From contig JBBCGH010000001.1 of assembly GCA_037200445.1 (NCBI GenBank), forward strand, positions 2,666,001 through 2,730,000: DNA of 64,000 nucleotides, given 5' to 3'. Under the pieces are notes generated by a model. It saw only the letters and a program-made list of their open reading frames with translations, was not told the origin of the DNA and ran no database searches. Positions within the stretch are counted from its first letter, which is position 1. Each line of letters opens with the position of its first letter. The translations under genes and the position numbers were made by a program. Source of the DNA: Alphaproteobacteria bacterium. Its GTDB lineage: Bacteria; Pseudomonadota; Alphaproteobacteria; Rhizobiales; Xanthobacteraceae. This document shows positions 17,315 through 25,260 of this stretch, one piece after another.

Positions 17315-17782
17315 ATGTCGCCCCTTCCCGAACCATTTCGCGCCGCCTTCGCAGGGTTGGAGGAGCAGCTCCCCATCGGCAGCTCGGATAGCCGCTTTCA
17401 TCAGTGTTTCGGTTGCGGTCCGGGACATCCGACTGGTCTGCAGGTTCGCTGCTTCAGGACCCCCGAAGGCGTGATCTCGCCGATCATCGTTCCCGGCCAG
17501 TACAGCGGGCCGCCGGGCGCGGCGCATGGCGGGATCGTCGCCGCCTACCTCGATGAGATTTTGGCGGCTGCTGCCAAGCGGGCGACCGCGCGGACCGCCG
17601 TCACCGGCGAGCTGACCGTCCGCTATGTGAAACCGGTGCCGGTCGAGACGCCGATCGTCGGCAAGGGTTCGCTGGTCGCCGACCACGGCCGCTACGTGGA
17701 TGTCGAGGGACAGCTGGAAGAACTCGGCACAGGTAGTGTGCTGGCAACCGCGCGCGCCCGGTTCTTCCCCATTCCGTCTTGA
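17315..17782 (+). CDS. PaaI/hotdog-fold thioesterase
   Basis: A 155-residue single hotdog-domain protein, probably an acyl-CoA thioesterase. The fold signatures are CFGCGPGHPTGLQV, then GAAHGGIVAAYLDEI for the long central helix, and GELTVRYVKPVPVETPI for the following strands. The HGG motif before the helix is the usual thioester-binding site. It starts at ATG 17315 (a TTG one codon earlier is in frame). It may belong with the fatty-acyl catabolism genes upstream, but no operon link is visible. Confidence 0.83.
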   Translation: MSPLPEPFRAAFAGLEEQLPIGSSDSRFHQCFGCGPGHPTGLQVRCFRTPEGVISPIIVPGQYSGPPGAAHGGIVAAYLDEILAAAAKRATARTAVTGELTVRYVKPVPVETPIVGKGSLVADHGRYVDVEGQLEELGTGSVLATARARFFPIPS

Positions 17783-17946
17783 AGTGCAAAGAGCGCCGCG
17801 CTGATCCGCGCGCATGCAAACGCCTCATGGCCGGACCGCCAGCAACCGCCTGCAAACCCGAGACGCCTTGCGGTAGCATCCTTCAACTCTGCCGGGACCA
17901 ACCGGTGGCCGCCGCGCCTTGCTCGCGGCATCAGGGGAGGCGACCC

Positions 17947-19614
17947 ATGAAGATCATCGTGGCGTTGGCGATCTGTCTCATCGGCACGGCGGCGTCGGCG
18001 CAGACGCTCGACGACCTGAAGAACGACGGCAAGAACACCGACAACATCCTCACCTACGGCATGGGCTATCACCTGCATCGCTACAGCCCGCTGAAGGAGA
18101 TCAACCGTGCGACGGTGAAACGCCTCGTGCCGGTGTGGAATCTCAGCCTCGACAATCAATGGGGCGAGCAGGCGCAGCCGCTGGTCAAGGACGGCGTGAT
18201 GTACGTCACCAACGCCAGGGCGACCATTGCGATCGATGTCGCAACCGGCAAGCAGATCTGGCGCACGCCGGTCGACTGGTTGCCCGAGACCCCGCGCATC
18301 GTTTGCTGCGGCGTCTCCAACAAGGGCGCGGCGATCTACAATGGCCGGATCTATCGCACCACGCTCGATGCCCATGTGGTTGCGCTCGATGCCAGGACCG
18401 GCGCGGAAATCTGGAAGTCCAAGGCGGCCGAATGGCGGGAAGGCTATTCCATGACGGTCGCGCCGCTGATCGCGAACGGCGTGCTGGTCACGGGCATTTC
18501 CGGCGCCGAGTTCGGTATTCGCGGTTTCATCGACGGTTGGGATCCGGAGACCGGAAAGCAGCTTTGGCGGCACTACATCATTCCGGCGCGCGGTGAGAAG
18601 GGCAACGAGACCTGGCCGCAGGACAACGACGCCTGGAAAACTGGCGGCGGCTCGAGCTGGATCACCGGCTCGTATGATCCGGACCTTGACCTGATGTTCT
18701 GGGGTACCGGCAATCCGGCGCCCTGGGCTTCGCAATCGCGCCCGGGCGACAATCTCTACACCGCCTCCATAATCGCATTGCGGCCGAAGACCGGCGAGAT
18801 GGTCTGGTACTATCAGACCACGCCGAACGACCAATACGACTATGACGCCAACTGGGAGGTGATCCTCGCGGAGCTCGATGTCGCGGGCGCCAAGCGCAAG
18901 GTCGCGATGCAGCTCAACCGCAACGGCTTTCTCTATGTGCTCGACCGCACGGACGGAAAGCTGATTTCGGCGAAGCCGTTCGAGAAGGTGAACTGGGCCT
19001 CGGGCATCGACGAGACGGGGCGGCCGATCGAGACCGAGGTGGCGAAGAAGCTGCGCGCCGGCGAGCAGGTCGAACTATGGCCGACGCAGCGCGGTGCGAA
19101 AAACTGGCCGCATGCGGCGTTCAATCCCGAGACCGGGCTGCTCTACGCCAACACGATGCATGCGGCGCGGATGTTCAAGCACCTCGAGACCAAGCCGTTC
19201 GTGCAGGGGCAGCGCTATCAGTTCGTCGAGAACCTGCCCGCCAAGCAGCCCGAGGGCGAACCGATCGCCCATATGGACGCGATCGATCCGCTCACCGCCA
19301 AACAGAAATGGCGGGCGCCGATCGCCGACCATCCGCACTGGTCCGCGATGCTGGCAACCGGCGGCGGCCTGCTGTTCACCGGCAAAATGACAGGAGAGTT
19401 TATCGCGGTCGACGCCGACACCGGCAAGATCGTGTGGCAGTTCCAGACCGGGTCGGGCGTCAATGCGCAGCCGGTGACGTTCACCCACAACGGCAGGCAG
19501 TTCGTCACGGTGCTCTCGGGCATCGGCGGCGTCTATCGCAACCAGGCGGGCAATGAGCTCAAGAACGTGCCCCCCGGCGGGTCGGTGTGGACCTTCGCGC
19601 TGATGCCGGAGTGA
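17947..19614 (+). CDS. PQQ-dependent alcohol dehydrogenase (quinoprotein), periplasmic
   Basis: Periplasmic eight-bladed beta-propeller dehydrogenase of the methanol/ethanol dehydrogenase family. The 555-residue protein starts with a signal peptide (MKIIVALAICLIGTAASAQ), has repeated propeller motifs ending in G-x-x-x-W (ATGKQIWRT, TGAEIWKS, TGKIVWQF), the vicinal disulfide CC in IVCCGVSNKG, and metal/PQQ ligands in GTGNPAPW and NDQYDYDAN. Asp298 is the predicted catalytic base; Asp300, two residues later, is the extra Asp that marks lanthanide-using enzymes. A c-type cytochrome follows 13 bp later as electron acceptor. The substrate is unknown. Confidence 0.9.
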   Translation: MKIIVALAICLIGTAASAQTLDDLKNDGKNTDNILTYGMGYHLHRYSPLKEINRATVKRLVPVWNLSLDNQWGEQAQPLVKDGVMYVTNARATIAIDVATGKQIWRTPVDWLPETPRIVCCGVSNKGAAIYNGRIYRTTLDAHVVALDARTGAEIWKSKAAEWREGYSMTVAPLIANGVLVTGISGAEFGIRGFIDGWDPETGKQLWRHYIIPARGEKGNETWPQDNDAWKTGGGSSWITGSYDPDLDLMFWGTGNPAPWASQSRPGDNLYTASIIALRPKTGEMVWYYQTTPNDQYDYDANWEVILAELDVAGAKRKVAMQLNRNGFLYVLDRTDGKLISAKPFEKVNWASGIDETGRPIETEVAKKLRAGEQVELWPTQRGAKNWPHAAFNPETGLLYANTMHAARMFKHLETKPFVQGQRYQFVENLPAKQPEGEPIAHMDAIDPLTAKQKWRAPIADHPHWSAMLATGGGLLFTGKMTGEFIAVDADTGKIVWQFQTGSGVNAQPVTFTHNGRQFVTVLSGIGGVYRNQAGNELKNVPPGGSVWTFALMPE

Positions 19615-19627
19615 GCGCGGCGTATCG

Positions 19628-19939
19628 ATGCGATGGGTGAGGGGAGTTGGCGCGGCGCTCGCGCTCGTGAGCGCGTCCGCCGCGGGCGAGGAAGCATTTA
19701 CGCCCGCGCAGGTGCGGCTCGGCGCGGAGATTTTCGAGCGCAACTGCGCACCCTGCCATGGTCCGCGCATGCAGGATCCGGAAAGCGCGTTCGATCTGCG
19801 CAAATTCCCGCGCAATCAGCATGATCGCTTCATCAACTCGGTGACGCGCGGCAAGAACCAGATGCCGCCCTGGGGCGACATGCTGAAAGCCGACGAGATC
19901 GAGGCGCTGTGGGCCTATGTGATGATAGGTGAGCGTTGA
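19628..19939 (+). CDS. Small c-type cytochrome, partner of the PQQ dehydrogenase
   Basis: A 103-residue exported class I cytochrome c: short signal peptide (ending VSASAAGEE), one haem-binding CAPCH, and a distal Met candidate in MPPWGDMLKADEIEALWAYV, which is the usual C-terminal cytochrome c helix. It begins 13 bp after the PQQ dehydrogenase stop, so it is almost certainly the co-transcribed electron acceptor. Its start, ATG at 19628, gives the only plausible signal peptide. Confidence 0.9.
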   Translation: MRWVRGVGAALALVSASAAGEEAFTPAQVRLGAEIFERNCAPCHGPRMQDPESAFDLRKFPRNQHDRFINSVTRGKNQMPPWGDMLKADEIEALWAYVMIGER

Positions 19940-19971
19940 GGGCGGAAGACCCTCAGGGCACTCGGGCCGGC

Positions 19972-20964
19972 TCAAGAGGTTGATCGAGGGGGGCCAATAG
20001 CGCGACGGACAGTGAGGTCGGCTATTTCCGCGATTCTGTTGTCAGGGATCCGCCGCGCGTCGCGGAGCCTCGATAGCACGGTCTTCGGATTTTGGACGAT
20101 TGTCGGATCTTCGTTGAGAAGACACCGATCGTCTAGTGTCAGGCGCTTAGCCAAGACATGAGAGCCCCCGTCCTCATCAGGCAATTTGATGAACAAGAAA
20201 AGGCCGCTATCGATCACCGCGGCCGATGCCGAATCCTTTAGAGCCGCAATGAGGCTTACCGTCATCGAGACTACCTTGTTATCTATTTCGATATTACCCA
20301 AACCAAAAAGTAAGTCTTCGATTGTACGTGCGCGCTTCCGGACTTCCGGCTCTGAAGAGGTCTCCTGTAGCTTTAGGATAAGTTTCTGAAACCACGATCC
20401 AGATCTAAGGTCGCCTTTATGCACTATTTCGTACCCCAAAGCTTGCGATAAGCTTTCCGCATCTGCAAAAATTCGTTTTGCGAAATCCAGATCATTCGAC
20501 GCTGTGAAGTTGGCAATATTTATCAGCGTAAGAAGTGAGAATGTCGAACTCGATCTACGCACTTCGTTATCGAAGTAACCTCTCGGAATGTATTCGCGGG
20601 CGATGCGCTGCGTTTCCGCCTCGTCGCTCTTTGCGAGCTTCGCCATTGCGTCGGCGGCCTGTTCGGAGAGCGAGCGTTCGTGCTCTTCCTTGATTTTCTT
20701 CACCCTCGCGGCGATATCGCGCAGCTGCGCGAGCGGATCGCCGTCTTTCGGGGGCTTCTTGCCCGCGAGTTCCAGCACGACATCGGTAATGATGCCGAGT
20801 TGCTTGCCGTAGCTCGCGACTTTCTCGACCACGTCCTTTTCAATGTCGGCGTTGCCGGCGTAGTTCACGCTCACATTGCCGAACGACCAGCCAGGCAGGA
20901 TGGGCTGGGTCAGGTTTCCAGGCGCGAAAAGGCTGAAGGGCCACATGTAGGATGGGGTACTCAT
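19972..20964 (-). CDS. Mosaic protein of unknown function with low-GC C-terminal part
   Basis: A 330-residue protein. The first 120 residues (PSYMWPFSLFAPGNLTQPIL, PGWSFGNVSVNYAGNADIEK, then a charged helix rich in Glu, Ala and Lys) have the composition of the surrounding genome and recall conserved Rhizobiales proteins of unknown role. The remaining 210 residues (about 19972-20600) are encoded by DNA of clearly lower GC and unlike codon use, with a predicted helical and then alpha/beta character. No signal peptide or membrane helix. It may be a fusion created by transfer at the 3' side. Start: ATG at 20964, with GGAG in the upstream GAGGAGCGC. Confidence 0.6.
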   Translation of the reverse strand: MSTPSYMWPFSLFAPGNLTQPILPGWSFGNVSVNYAGNADIEKDVVEKVASYGKQLGIITDVVLELAGKKPPKDGDPLAQLRDIAARVKKIKEEHERSLSEQAADAMAKLAKSDEAETQRIAREYIPRGYFDNEVRRSSSTFSLLTLINIANFTASNDLDFAKRIFADAESLSQALGYEIVHKGDLRSGSWFQKLILKLQETSSEPEVRKRARTIEDLLFGLGNIEIDNKVVSMTVSLIAALKDSASAAVIDSGLFLFIKLPDEDGGSHVLAKRLTLDDRCLLNEDPTIVQNPKTVLSRLRDARRIPDNRIAEIADLTVRRAIGPPRSTS

Positions 20965-21096
20965 GACGCGCTCCTCATTGTGGGCGGCGCATGAGTGTGG
21001 CCCGCCCAGTGAGCGGGATGCAAGCACAGGCTGAGCGGCTGGCGGCCGGCGTATCGATCCGGCTAGAGTGCGCGCCGCAACAGGGTGGAGAACGCA

Positions 21097-21918
21097 ATGC
21101 AATCCGTCGAGGCGCATGGGGCGCGCATCCCGATCGTTGGCTTCGGTTCGATGCGGCTGAAAGAGGACGCCGGGCGTGAGGCAATTCTTTCGGCGATCAG
21201 GAACGGCTATCGCCACATCGACACGGCGGCCTTCTATGGCAACGAGAAAGAGGTCGGCGACGCCATCAAGGCGTCCGGCGCGAAGCGCGAGGACATCTTT
21301 CTCACCACCAAGGTGCGCGACAACAACCTCAAGGCCGACGACTTCGCCCGCTCGCTCGACAACAGCCTGAAGCTGCTCGGCCTCCCGCAGATCGACCTGC
21401 TGCTCATTCATTGGCCGAACCCGCAAGTGCCGCACGCGGAAAGCATCGGCGCCTTGAACAAGGCCAAGCGCGACGGGCTCACCAAGCACATCGGCGTGTG
21501 CAACTACACGGTCGCGCTGTTGAAAGAAGCGCACGCGGTGACCAAGGAGCCGCTCGTCACCAACCAGATCGAGGTGCATCCGTTTCTCGATCAGGCCAAG
21601 GTGATCGAGGCGTCGCGCGGCTACGGCATGGCGATCACCGCCTACTGCCCGATTGCGCGCGGCCGCGTTCCCGGCAATCCGGTGCTGGAGCGCATCGGCC
21701 AGGCGCACGGCAAGACCGCGAGCCAGGTCTCGCTGCGCTGGCTCACCCAGCAGGGCATCATCGTCATTCCGGGCTCGGGCAAGCCGGAGCGGCAGAAGGA
21801 GAACCTGGACGTGCTCGATTTCTCGCTCAGCCCAGCCGAGATGAGCGAGATCGCAACACTGAAGAAACCGGATGGCCGTGTGGTCAATCCGCCGCAAGCG
21901 CCGAAGTGGGACGTGTGA
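21097..21918 (+). CDS. Aldo/keto reductase, first of a tandem pair
   Basis: NADPH-dependent carbonyl reductase with a TIM-barrel fold. In 273 residues it shows the four catalytic residues: Asp in HIDTAAFYGNEKEVG, Tyr in the same motif, Lys in FLTTKV and His in LLLIHWPNPQVP. The C-terminal cofactor loop IPGSGKPERQKENLD has the usual pattern. The ATG at 21097 has GGTGGAG upstream. The next gene, 7 bp later, is a paralogue with about the same length and motifs, indicating a local duplication. Resembles methylglyoxal or 2,5-diketogluconate reductases; the actual substrate is unknown. Confidence 0.9.
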   Translation: MQSVEAHGARIPIVGFGSMRLKEDAGREAILSAIRNGYRHIDTAAFYGNEKEVGDAIKASGAKREDIFLTTKVRDNNLKADDFARSLDNSLKLLGLPQIDLLLIHWPNPQVPHAESIGALNKAKRDGLTKHIGVCNYTVALLKEAHAVTKEPLVTNQIEVHPFLDQAKVIEASRGYGMAITAYCPIARGRVPGNPVLERIGQAHGKTASQVSLRWLTQQGIIVIPGSGKPERQKENLDVLDFSLSPAEMSEIATLKKPDGRVVNPPQAPKWDV

Positions 21919-21925
21919 GGACGTT

Positions 21926-22744
21926 ATGCAGACTGTGGAATCAAGCGGCGCGAAAATTCCGGTTCTTGGTCTCGGCACCTGGCAGCTCAACGGGAGCGTC
22001 GGCTCGCGTATCACCGAGCAGGCGCTCAAGCTCGGCTACCGGCATCTCGACTGCGCGCTGATCTACGGCAACGAGAAGGAAGTAGGGGAGGGGCTGCACG
22101 CGTCGGGCGTGAAGCGCGAGGATGTGTTCATCACCACCAAGGTGCCGCATACCGAGCTTGCGCCGCGTAATCTCGAACGCGCCGTGAAGCAGAGCCTTGC
22201 CAACCTGCGCGTCTCGGACGTCAACCTGCTGCTGATCCACTGGCCGAATCCGCAGGTCCCGCTCGCCGAGACCATGGGTGCTATGGCGAAGATGAAAAAG
22301 GAGGGCTACACCCGGCACATCGGCGTTTCGAATTTCACCGTGAAGCTGATCGAGGAAGCGGTGAAGCTCTCGTCCGAGCCGATCGTCACCAACCAGATCG
22401 AGTGGCACCCTTATCTCGACGAGGAAAAGGTGCGTGCCGCGTGCGCCAGGCACGGCATCTCGGTGACGGCCTATTGTCCGATCGCGCGCGGCCGTGCCAG
22501 CGGCGACGAGGTGATGACGCGCATCGGCAAGAAGCACGGCAAGACGGCGGGGCAGGTGTCGCTGCGCTGGCTCGTGCAGAAGGGCGCCATCGTCATTCCG
22601 CGCACCTCGAAGGTCGAGCGCCTCACCGAGAACATGTCGATCTTCGATTTCGCGCTGACGCCGCAGGAGATGGCCGAGGTCGATGCGCTGGCGAAGCCCG
22701 CCGGCCGTGTGGTCAGCGTCGGCTGGGCGCCGAGCTGGGACTGA
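21926..22744 (+). CDS. Aldo/keto reductase, second of a tandem pair
   Basis: A 272-residue paralogue of the preceding gene. Catalytic Asp and Tyr are in HLDCALIYGNEKEVG, Lys in FITTKVPHTE and His in LLLIHWPNPQVPLAE. The NADPH loop reads IPRTSKVERLTENM, the more canonical form with Arg and Lys; the first copy has Gly-Ser-Gly-Lys-Pro there, which hints at some functional divergence. The 7-bp gap means one operon. The ATG at 21926 lies just after the upstream TGA. Confidence 0.9.
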   Translation: MQTVESSGAKIPVLGLGTWQLNGSVGSRITEQALKLGYRHLDCALIYGNEKEVGEGLHASGVKREDVFITTKVPHTELAPRNLERAVKQSLANLRVSDVNLLLIHWPNPQVPLAETMGAMAKMKKEGYTRHIGVSNFTVKLIEEAVKLSSEPIVTNQIEWHPYLDEEKVRAACARHGISVTAYCPIARGRASGDEVMTRIGKKHGKTAGQVSLRWLVQKGAIVIPRTSKVERLTENMSIFDFALTPQEMAEVDALAKPAGRVVSVGWAPSWD

Positions 22745-22782
22745 ATCCCGGATAGCCGCTACCGCGGGCTTCGAGACGGCGG

Positions 22783-23789
22783 TTATTCGGCGGGTTGAAT
22801 CGCGGATCGCGCGGAGATTGGCCTGGGGCGCGCGTCCCGCTGCGCTTCCGCGCGCACATTCCAGAGCACGCCCGCAATGATCAGCACGGCACCGGTGAAT
22901 ACGAAGGCGTCGAGATGCTCGCCGTACAGCATCCAGCCGATCAATGCGAGGAGCGGCACGCGCAGGAAATCCATCGGAATGACGATCATCGCATCGCCGT
23001 AGCGGAACGCGTTGGTCAGGCAGTAGTGGATCGAGAGCCCCGCCACCGCCACGCCAATGAGCGGCAAGATCATCGAGGTGTCGATCCGGAAGATGAACAT
23101 AGGGTCGCTGCCCGCAAGGTTGAGCGGGAATTGCATCAGGTTCATCCAGAACATGATGGAAAACGTGGTCTCGGTCTCGACCAGCTTTTTGGTAATGGTC
23201 GCGGTGGTTGCAAACAGGAGCGAGCCGAATACGACCAGCAGCGTGGCCGGCTGAAACGAATCCATCCCCGGGCGCAGGATCACCAGCACGCCTGCCGAAC
23301 AGAGCGCCAATGCGGCGGCGCGCGGCAGCGTCATTCGTTCCCGGAGAAACAGAACGGCAAGCAAAGCGACCCAGGCAGGTGCCGTGAATTCGAGGGCGAA
23401 CACGGTTGCAAATGGCAGCACGATGACGGCGGTCGTCAGCAGATTTGCGAGACAAAATGCACGAGGTTGCGCGCAGCTTGCAGGGGGAGGCGGTGCGCGC
23501 GCAGCCCTTCGAGCACTTCAGGTCGCGCGGCGGCGAGCAGGAAAAGGATGATCAGCCCGCCCGCGCTGCGCACCGACATCATCTCGAAGGCGGTCAGCTT
23601 TTCGGACAGCATGCGCACGGAGAGCGCGGCCACGATGAAGGAGAGGAGCGTCCCGCTCATCCAGACGACGAGCCATCCGAGGCGGGTCCGCGATGCGCCG
23701 CCCTTGCCCTGCGGTGGACTCAGCTGGTCCCAATCAAGGGTCGGGACGCGCTGCCCGTCGGGCCCGCGGCTATGCGGCCAATCCGTCAT
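22783..23789 (-). pseudogene. EamA/DMT family transporter, broken by a -1 frameshift
   Basis: A ten-helix drug/metabolite-type transporter split over two frames. The N-terminal part (from ATG 23789) ends in RNLVHFVSQIC and a stop near 23434; the C-terminal part continues in the next frame as NLLTTAVIVLPFATVFALEF to 22783. Adding one A to the CAAAT run near 23443-23447 would restore a continuous SQNLLTTAV, so a single-base loss in an A run explains the break. It could be a real mutation or a sequencing error. It lies on the same strand and 106 bp downstream of the DUF6065-like gene, so it may have been the exporter of that locus. Confidence 0.82.
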
Positions 23790-23895
23790 TTCGGGTCGTT
23801 CAATCCTCTGCGTGCAACTGAGCGTAGAAGAAATGCCTTCGTCAACACCAAATACCAAACGAATCCATCCAATCCCACTTCATGTGCCGCAACGG

Positions 23896-24666
23896 CTACG
23901 AGCCGGTATCCTCTTCCTGCCGGCGCTTGCGGGACTGGACCGCATATTCGCCGCGCTGGCGGTGCGGGTCCGCCATCGGCTTTGATACGGTCTGATGGAA
24001 GTCATCCCAGTCGGATGGCGTCAGATCTTCGATGCGCTCGACAATATTGAAGTTGTCGAGTGCATCGCCGTACACACTGCGATGCACCGGCTGAACCTGA
24101 AGGAACGGATAGTTGGCGTCGAACTCGATCGGCACGTTGGGCCGGGTCAGCTTGAGATTGACGAAAAGCGGTCCAAACCATCGGTCGGCTTCGATGATGC
24201 CCTCGTAGCTCTCATATCCAAGGCTGCGGGTGAGGTTGGCGGGCGGGCGGACCAGCAGGCTCCAGCCTGGTGCGGTGCGCGCAACGAAGCCGCTCCACAG
24301 CATCAGGCCGGCAGGATCCTTGACGGCTCCCAGGAACGGAGGGGAGTAGCCTTTGATTTCTGGCGGCACAACGCTGTCAAAATGCTGCGCGAAGTTGGGA
24401 AACTGGACGACATTGAGCGAATACCATTCGTCGCTGTTCTCGTAATTCCAGACGACATCATTGGCACCGTCCCACATGAGCCTGAAGCTCATCGGCGGAA
24501 AGACATACCAGCCGAGTGCTGACGCCGTGCGCACCGGTTCGCAGTACCGGAAGGCGCGCATCGGCATCGAGCCTGCAGCCGAGCGATCCGCGCGTTCCGG
24601 CGCGCGAGCGCCCGGCAGGAACCGGTAGAATTTGACCAGTGGGGTGTCGGGCGAAATCTGATCCAT
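23896..24666 (-). CDS. DUF6065-like protein next to a repeat peptide gene
   Basis: A 256-residue soluble protein without signal peptide. Recognisable blocks are VKFYRFLPGARAPERA near the start, LGWYVFPPMSFRLMWDG, the central ARTAPGWSLLVRPPAN and the C-terminal IEFDANYPFLQVQPVHRS. From memory these match the DUF6065 family, whose function is unknown; I cannot confirm this without a profile search. The ATG at 24666 is used; a GTG at 24699 is in frame but lacks a ribosome binding site. It lies 121 bp downstream of the repeat-peptide gene with a strong hairpin between, and upstream of a broken DMT transporter. The arrangement suggests an enzyme acting on the peptide, which is inference. Confidence 0.72.
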   Translation of the reverse strand: MDQISPDTPLVKFYRFLPGARAPERADRSAAGSMPMRAFRYCEPVRTASALGWYVFPPMSFRLMWDGANDVVWNYENSDEWYSLNVVQFPNFAQHFDSVVPPEIKGYSPPFLGAVKDPAGLMLWSGFVARTAPGWSLLVRPPANLTRSLGYESYEGIIEADRWFGPLFVNLKLTRPNVPIEFDANYPFLQVQPVHRSVYGDALDNFNIVERIEDLTPSDWDDFHQTVSKPMADPHRQRGEYAVQSRKRRQEEDTGS

Positions 24667-24732
24667 CACGGCCCCGCTTCGTGCCGCGGGATCGGGCACG
24701 GGTCCGATAAAGACTGACGCAAGACGATACGA

Positions 24733-24761
24733 CGTATCAGGGCAGGGACTGCCCCGATACG
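24733..24761 (-). terminator. Hairpin between peptide gene and DUF6065-like gene, possible attenuator
   Basis: CGTATC-a-GGGCAG-gga-CTGCCC-c-GATACG: a 12-pair stem with one mismatch and a 3-nt loop, without a downstream T run on the minus strand. Just beside it is a separate palindrome GATACGACGTATC (24726-24738). Placed between a short peptide gene and an enzyme gene, it may lower expression of the second gene or stabilise the peptide mRNA. Confidence 0.55.
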
Positions 24762-24787
24762 GTCGGTCGCTTCGCGTTGTAGCCGGC

Positions 24788-25015
24788 TTAGAGCGCGGGG
24801 CTCAGGGTGCCCATGCGAACCTTGCCGCTGTCGGCCGTTCCGGCTTTCCCGATGCGAGCCGCCGGGAAGCTCGGGCTGAGCGTGCCCATGCGTACCTTGC
24901 CGCTGTCGGCGGTCTCGGTCTTCTCGGTGCGGACCGTAGGGAAGCTCGGGCTGAGGGTGCCCATGCGAACCTTGGCGCTGTCCAGGACCTGAGAAGGAGA
25001 GAGTTTAACCTGCAT
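24788..25015 (-). CDS. Repeat peptide of 25-residue units, candidate precursor peptide
   Basis: A 75-residue peptide made of an 11-residue leader (MQVKLSPSQVL) and units of exactly 25 residues starting at 12 and 37, plus a 14-residue final unit at 62. Each unit begins D-S-(A/G)-KVRMGTLSP; units 1 and 2 continue with SFP, and the last ends in AL. The units differ at synonymous positions (GTT/GTA, ACC/ACG, CCG/CCC), so the amino-acid sequence is being conserved. GGAGG lies 6 nt upstream of the ATG at 25015, a very good ribosome binding site. No signal peptide. The layout (leader plus repeated cores, next to a putative enzyme) recalls multi-core RiPP precursors, but no known class fits. Confidence 0.78.
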   Translation of the reverse strand: MQVKLSPSQVLDSAKVRMGTLSPSFPTVRTEKTETADSGKVRMGTLSPSFPAARIGKAGTADSGKVRMGTLSPAL

Positions 25016-25260
25016 TGCTACCTCCAGATGTTTCCTGATCGCCGTAAATGGCGTCGGTGGAGCAGCTTATGGGGCACTTTTCGTGTGGGACTGTTAAAGA
25101 GCCGTCTAACCATCGTGAAAACTTGGAGCCGCCTTGGGTGCGAAACCGTGATTTTCGCGTGAAAGTGCCCTTTCGGACTCGTAAAAACCTCGGTATGGTT
25201 GTGCGACGCAGAGGTCGCACCCGACGGTGCGACATTTTGCACCGCAAGGGCCTGTCCGGA
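25016..25260. promoter_or_regulatory. Divergent control region between the repeat peptide and the SARP-like regulator
   Basis: About 245 bp, lower in GC than its surroundings, holding several symmetric elements: GGGCACTTT (25072) with its inverted copy AAAGTGCCC (25162); the direct repeat TTTTCGTGTG (25078) and TTTTCGCGTG (25152); and two adjacent hairpins, GTGCGAC-gcagag-GTCGCAC (25201-25220) and CGGTGC/GCACCG (25225-25244), just before the regulator start. The regulator frame is open back to 25048, but this part has no protein-like character. Confidence 0.6.

Noticed and set aside
24807-24992. A plus-strand repeat frame opposite the repeat peptide
   Set aside because: It is also open because the repeat unit is a multiple of three, but it has no ribosome binding site, whereas the minus-strand gene has a perfect one.
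24788-25015. CRISPR-like array from the 75-bp repeats
   Set aside because: The repeats are contiguous coding units without unique spacers, and no cas genes are near.
25048-25260. N-terminal extension of the SARP-like regulator by 71 codons
   Set aside because: The DNA is AT-richer, full of inverted repeats, and the translated part has no similarity to SARP proteins; the ATG at 25261 is the better start.
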